Below, one piece after another: positions 6,899 to 9,039 of a stretch of 9,039 nt of DNA (positions within the stretch are counted from its first letter, which is position 1; the number at the start of each line of letters is the position of its first letter). This DNA is from an uncultured Bacilli bacterium (GTDB lineage Bacteria; Bacillota_I; Bacilli_A; RF39; UBA660), in NCBI GenBank assembly GCA_944363695.1, contig CALVUW010000042.1, positions 1 through 9,039 of the forward strand. Reading direction: 5' to 3'. Made by a program: the position numbers and the translations under genes. The notes under the pieces are model-generated. The model saw only the letters and a list, made by a program, of their open reading frames with translations, did no database searches and was not told the origin of the DNA.

Positions 6899-7426
6899 TT
6901 ATATTTCATTAATGATTTTATCTAAAGTAGAAAAATCAACAAAATTTACCTTTTTATTATAAGTTTCAATCATTGCTCTATTTTCTGCTGTTTGCTTTTC
7001 TTGTGATATGTTTTTAACTGCGTTATAAAGTAATTTCATCATTGTTTTATGAGCAAATTTCAATTTTGAATAATCTATTCCACCTCTTAAATGAAATATC
7101 TTTGCTTTTTCAAAAACTTCCTTTTGCACTTGTCTTTTTATATTATTCCTTATATTATTTACATTCTCTTCATCTGTTGGATCTGCAAGGCCAACGGTAA
7201 CCAATATAATGGTTTTGTTGGATAGTTGGTTTAATTTTTTTAGTGTTTTCGCCATTCCTAATACTCCACCTGCATACAATCCACCTAAGTAAATTATCTT
7301 ATCATAATCGTTTATTTCTTTTACATTTTCAAAAGAAATCGCTTCTATATTCGTTCTTCTTGAAAGTTCTTCAGCATATTGTTTGGTTGTTCCATAATGA
7401 GAACCATATATGATAATATTATTCAT
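6899..7426 (-). CDS. Flavodoxin-domain protein
   Basis: This 175-aa protein has a flavodoxin-like fold. The first strand and FMN phosphate-binding loop are IIIYGSHYGTTKQYAEEL (4-21), YLGGLYAGGVLG (46-57) is the second FMN loop, and FHLRGGIDYSKL (111-122) is a motif shared with HemG-like and other flavodoxin-domain proteins. It would act as a cytosolic electron carrier or small oxidoreductase. It lacks the cysteine cluster of the other flavoprotein in this window (209-832). GGAGAAGG lies a few bases before the ATG at 7426. The gene follows the 51-aa protein gene by 19 nt and precedes a small membrane protein gene, in a tight operon. A HemG-type protoporphyrinogen oxidase is conceivable from the fold, but no haem gene is nearby, so the redox partner is unknown. 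Confidence 0.85.
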   Translation of the reverse strand: MNNIIIYGSHYGTTKQYAEELSRRTNIEAISFENVKEINDYDKIIYLGGLYAGGVLGMAKTLKKLNQLSNKTIILVTVGLADPTDEENVNNIRNNIKRQVQKEVFEKAKIFHLRGGIDYSKLKFAHKTMMKLLYNAVKNISQEKQTAENRAMIETYNKKVNFVDFSTLDKIINEI

Positions 7427-7445
7427 AACCTTCTCCGCTTTATAT

Positions 7446-7601
7446 TTATTTTTTAAATACTAGAATCGCTTTGGCTGCTCCGGTTATTGACATAGTAACT
7501 AATTCATATCCATTCTGTAACATTTCATTGGCTTTTTCTTCTATTTTTTGAGCCATATCATCTGCTTTTGGTGAATATTGGATTACAATCGTTTTATACA
7601 T
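7446..7601 (-). CDS. Small 51-aa soluble protein, unknown function
   Basis: This short gene lies between the 65-aa membrane protein and the flavodoxin gene. The protein starts MYKTIVIQYSPKADDMAQKI, continues with a helical stretch rich in E, K, A and M (about 14-29), then NGYELVTMSITGAAKAILVF (30-49), and ends in KK. The layout is strand, amphipathic helix, then two strands. That resembles small DUF4177-like proteins, whose signature is a helix followed by GYELV or GWRLV and a closing strand; the resemblance is by eye only. Expression is well supported: AGGAGGTG lies 5 nt upstream of the ATG at 7601 and overlaps the TAG stop of the preceding gene. The TAA stop is 19 nt before the flavodoxin start. 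Function is unknown; linkage suggests a role with the flavodoxin protein. Confidence 0.8.
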   Translation of the reverse strand: MYKTIVIQYSPKADDMAQKIEEKANEMLQNGYELVTMSITGAAKAILVFKK

Positions 7602-7611
7602 TCTACACCTC

Positions 7612-7809
7612 CTAATGTTTTTCATTTTTTGAAATATATAGTACTAATAATATTATTCCTGTTAAATTGATTCCTATGGATAATCCTAGTAATAACCCTG
7701 AACTAAACTCACCAAATGAAGTTACGTCATTACCAGCAAATAAGATATAAGCTAAATACAATACATTTCCCAATATGATCAATAATATTCCGGTTTTTCC
7801 TTTATTCAT
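7612..7809 (-). CDS. Small two-helix membrane protein, unknown function
   Basis: The 65-aa product has a basic start (MNKGKTG), helix 1 at about 6-24, a loop with AGNDVTSFGEFSSG (25-38), helix 2 at about 37-59 and a charged tail SKNEKH. The topology is probably both ends in the cytoplasm. The start at 7809 has only a modest ribosome binding site (AAAGTGAG). The gene begins 61 nt after the acetyltransferase stop. A TATAAT at 7857-7862 without a good -35 may be a weak internal promoter. Its stop codon TAG is built into the AGGAGG of the following 51-aa gene, so the two are tightly coupled. No family is recognised. Confidence 0.7.
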   Translation of the reverse strand: MNKGKTGILLIILGNVLYLAYILFAGNDVTSFGEFSSGLLLGLSIGINLTGIILLVLYISKNEKH

Positions 7810-7870
7810 AATTAATACTCACTTTCAAATTTATTATTTTTACATCAAATCACTAAATTATATTTTATTA

Positions 7871-8506
7871 CTATTTAATGGTTTTAATTTTTTCTAAATC
7901 ACTGCTACAAAGTATTTCTAAGTTTTTAAAAATTTTTTCTTCTTCCCAATTCCACCATTTTACTTCTTCTAAATAATTAATAAGTTCTTCACTAAATCTT
8001 TTTCTGATTACCTTACAAGGATTTCCTGCTGCTATATGATATGCGGGTATATCCTTAGTAACGACTGAATTAGCTCCTATAATTGCCCCATCACCAATAT
8101 GAACGCCAGGTAATATGGTTACATTTTGACCAATCCATACATCATTTCCAATAACAGTATCTCCTTTAAATGGTAAATCTGTCAATTTAGGTGTTACTTT
8201 TTCCCAACCATTTCCCATAATATTAAAAGGATAAGTCGTAACACTATTCATCCTATGATTAGCACCATTCATTATAATTTTTATTCCCGAAGCTATTTGA
8301 CAAAACTTTCCTATTATAAGTTTATCTCCCAAAAATTCATAATGATGTGTCACGTGTTCTTCAAATTTGTCTGCTCCATTTGCGTCATCATAATAAGTGT
8401 AATCTCCAACTTCAATATTAGGTCTTGTGATTACATTTTTTATAAAACAAACACTCGGAACATTTTTATTAGGAAATTTTTCATTTTTATCTGGTCCATA
8501 ATTCAT
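7871..8506 (-). CDS. Vat/CatB-type xenobiotic O-acetyltransferase (left-handed beta-helix)
   Basis: The 211-aa product is a trimeric hexapeptide-repeat acetyltransferase of the Vat (streptogramin A) / CatB (type B chloramphenicol) family. Diagnostic segments are IEVGDYTYYDD (31-41), GDKLIIGKFCQIASG (60-74) and MNGANHRM (79-86). Then come NGWEKVTPKL (99-108), the coil repeats GDTVIGNDVWIGQNVTILPG and VHIGDGAIIGANSVV, AAGNPCKVIRKRF (159-171) and VKWWNWEEEKI. His84 in NGANHRM aligns with the catalytic histidine described for VatD. The NGANHRM motif and the length favour Vat over CatB, but MNSVTTYPF differs from the MDGSTYPF typical of characterised Vat enzymes, so I assign no Vat allele name. 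Chromosomal homologues often have unproven substrates. AAAGGAGA lies 7 nt before the ATG. The promoter and a palindrome lie just upstream; the gene leads a cassette with flavodoxin and small proteins. Confidence 0.88.
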   Translation of the reverse strand: MNYGPDKNEKFPNKNVPSVCFIKNVITRPNIEVGDYTYYDDANGADKFEEHVTHHYEFLGDKLIIGKFCQIASGIKIIMNGANHRMNSVTTYPFNIMGNGWEKVTPKLTDLPFKGDTVIGNDVWIGQNVTILPGVHIGDGAIIGANSVVTKDIPAYHIAAGNPCKVIRKRFSEELINYLEEVKWWNWEEEKIFKNLEILCSSDLEKIKTIK

Positions 8507-8527
8507 AATAACGTCTCCTTTACAAGT

Positions 8528-8542
8528 TACTATTTACTATTT
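8528..8542 (+). repeat. Tandem TACTATTT octamers in the acetyltransferase leader
   Basis: TACTATTT occurs at 8528-8535 and again at 8535-8542, sharing one T, between the predicted transcription start (near 8549) and the ribosome binding site. The same octamer forms the two arms of the palindrome upstream of the promoter: 8597-8604 direct and 8579-8586 as reverse complement. A further copy lies at 7869-7876, beside the TATAAT before the 65-aa gene. Confidence 0.6.
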
Positions 8543-8554
8543 ATCATTTAAATA

Positions 8555-8563
8555 ATTATACCA
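8555..8563 (-). promoter_or_regulatory. Extended -10 promoter for the acetyltransferase cassette
   Basis: TGGTATAAT is a perfect extended -10 (TGn-TATAAT). The hexamer 17 bp upstream (8578-8583, TATTTT) is a poor -35 and lies inside the 30-bp palindrome. Transcription would start near 8549, leaving a leader of about 43 nt with a strong AAAGGAGA ribosome binding site. The layout suits a promoter controlled by a protein bound at the palindrome. Confidence 0.6.
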
Positions 8564-8576
8564 TTAAATGCACAAC

Positions 8577-8606
8577 AAAAATAGTAGATTATAATCTACT
8601 ATTTTT
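8577..8606. repeat. Perfect 30-bp palindrome (operator or bidirectional terminator)
   Basis: The sequence is its own reverse complement over 30 bp, centred between 8591 and 8592. Each half reads AAAAATAGTAGATTA from its outer end. As RNA it could form a stem of about 13 bp with a TATA loop, ending in five U residues in either direction, as in an AT-rich bidirectional terminator. As DNA it covers the -35 zone of the acetyltransferase promoter, where an operator would be expected. Both roles are possible. A strong terminator at 8662-8685 already protects this promoter from upstream read-through. Confidence 0.85.
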
Positions 8607-8661
8607 ACATGATTCGTATATGTTTTAGCACAAAACAATTTAAAATAAAGTTGTATAAGAC

Positions 8662-8685
8662 AAAAAAGTGGAGCCTTTCGGCTCC
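8662..8685 (-). terminator. Rho-independent terminator downstream of the helicase gene
   Basis: On the minus strand, GGAGCC-GAAA-GGCTCC forms a 6-bp GC-rich stem with a GNRA-type tetraloop (8670-8685). AC and six T residues follow (8662-8667). This is the most GC-rich structure in an otherwise AT-rich stretch. It lies about 207 nt after the helicase stop and most likely ends that transcript. Confidence 0.88.
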
Positions 8686-8733
8686 TTCAGGGGGAAATAT
8701 TAATATCAGTTCGTAACAATTTAATAATTAGTT

Positions 8734-8758
8734 AAAGTCTTATAAAATAAGGCTTTTT
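8734..8758 (+). terminator. Possible plus-strand terminator-like hairpin
   Basis: On the plus strand, AAAGTCTTAT pairs with ATAAGGCTTT (10 bp with one T-G wobble) around the loop AAA, with a run of five T residues at 8754-8758, three of them within the stem. There is no plus-strand gene upstream for it to serve, and the stem is AT-rich. It could end a short plus-strand RNA or be a stabilising hairpin in the long helicase 3' region. Confidence 0.3.
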
Positions 8759-8892
8759 CATTTTATTAAATTTACTAGAGTTTATTAAAATAACTTTATA
8801 TTTAACATTTAGTATCTGATTTTGGTATCTAGAAAAATAATAATAAATCGTATTAATATAATTTTTATTTATCGCACATTAAAATTAAAGCA

Positions 8893-9039
8893 CTAATTTT
8901 CTTCAACTATTTCATAACCCAATTTCTCGTATGTTTTTTTTCTTTTCAAAAACATATTACGGGTTTTTGAAAAATTATCATCTATATAATCATAAATTAA
9001 TATTTCTTTTTTATTACTATCTTGCCTATGTAATCTTCC
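8893..9039 (-). CDS. SF2 DEAD/DEAH-box helicase (COG1061/SSL2-like), C-terminal fragment cut by window edge
   Basis: The last 48 codons of a gene entering from the right edge are visible. The fragment begins GRLHRQDSNKKEILIYDYID, and GRLHR matches the end of SF2 helicase motif VI (QxxGRxxR), whose arginines contact ATP. It continues DNFSKTRNMFLKRKKTYEKL and GYEIVEEN, then TAG. The pattern IYDYxD ... MxxKRxxxYxxLGYEI is the usual C-terminal end of SSL2/COG1061-type helicases, which often occur in restriction, defence or mobile-element loci. The frame runs open to the window end, so this is truncation by the window, not decay. The N-terminal domains and partner genes are outside view, so the system cannot be named. 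A 207-nt untranslated region separates its stop from the terminator at 8662-8685. Confidence 0.75.
   Translation of the reverse strand, partial: GRLHRQDSNKKEILIYDYIDDNFSKTRNMFLKRKKTYEKLGYEIVEEN

Larger units (their letters stand above)
8507..8892. other. Gene-free 386-nt regulatory stretch between helicase and acetyltransferase genes
   Basis: No credible coding frame is present on either strand; the only ATG frames are a few codons long with no ribosome binding site. Reading from the acetyltransferase side, it holds two tandem octamers in the leader, an extended -10, a 30-bp palindrome, a GC-rich minus-strand terminator and a weak plus-strand terminator-like hairpin. About 130 nt of very AT-rich sequence with no visible structure (8760-8892) follow up to the helicase stop. 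Confidence 0.7.

Noticed and set aside
8255..8551. Open frame on the plus strand across the acetyltransferase start
   Set aside because: It is opposite a well-supported gene with intact motifs, its product is low-complexity, and no ribosome binding site is visible.
8731..8760. Eight-codon minus-strand frame beginning MKKPY
   Set aside because: No ribosome binding site, and it coincides with the hairpin at 8734-8756; chance ATG.
1..9039. CRISPR array, tRNA, rRNA, transposase or insertion-sequence ends
   Set aside because: I saw no regularly spaced repeats, no cloverleaf-like GC-rich block, no transposase-like product and no paired terminal inverted repeats. The 30-bp palindrome at 8577-8606 has no partner copy in the window.

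Overview
The window is AT-rich bacterial DNA with strong AGGAGG-type ribosome binding sites, short operons and sigma-A-like promoters (TTGATT-17-TATAAT, extended TGnTATAAT). It most resembles a low-GC Gram-positive (Bacillota). I cannot name a genus. All thirteen recognisable genes are on the minus strand, so they read from high to low coordinates. TGA is used as a stop, and no coding frame needs recoding. By eye, the part above about 6.5 kb is AT-richer than the part containing rarA and the ABC transporter, and it looks more like accessory DNA.

Right edge to left, in the direction of transcription. (1) 8893-9039 is the last 48 codons of an SF2 DEAD/DEAH helicase, cut by the window edge. (2) 8507-8892 has no gene. 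It holds a GC-rich minus-strand terminator, a perfect 30-bp palindrome, an extended -10 promoter and four copies of the octamer TACTATTT around that promoter. (3) 6659-8506 is a five-gene set: a Vat/CatB-type hexapeptide acetyltransferase, a 65-aa two-helix membrane protein, a 51-aa soluble protein, a flavodoxin-domain protein and a 66-aa two-helix membrane protein. It is closed by a clear terminator at 6549-6580. (4) 4691-6454 is a GNAT acetyltransferase followed by rarA (AAA+ replication/recombination ATPase), starting from an extended -10 promoter.

(5) 2861-4548 is a membrane-anchored XRE-family regulator, then an eight-helix DUF3592 membrane protein with its own near-consensus promoter. 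(6) 864-2760 is a NatA/NatB-type ABC-2 exporter whose ATPase and permease genes overlap by 11 nt, with its own promoter. (7) 1-832 is an iron-sulfur-flavoprotein-like NAD(P)H oxidoreductase followed by a carboxymuconolactone-decarboxylase-family gene that runs off the left edge.

The likely functional units are an envelope/export block (membrane regulator, DUF3592 protein, NatAB), a redox pair (flavoprotein plus CMD protein), a genome-maintenance unit (GNAT-rarA) and a possible detoxification or resistance cassette (acetyltransferase plus flavodoxin plus small proteins). I did not find a clearly new system. The best candidates for a second look are the palindrome/octamer array controlling the acetyltransferase cassette, the small proteins within that cassette, and the membrane-tethered regulator with a cysteine-containing external tail.
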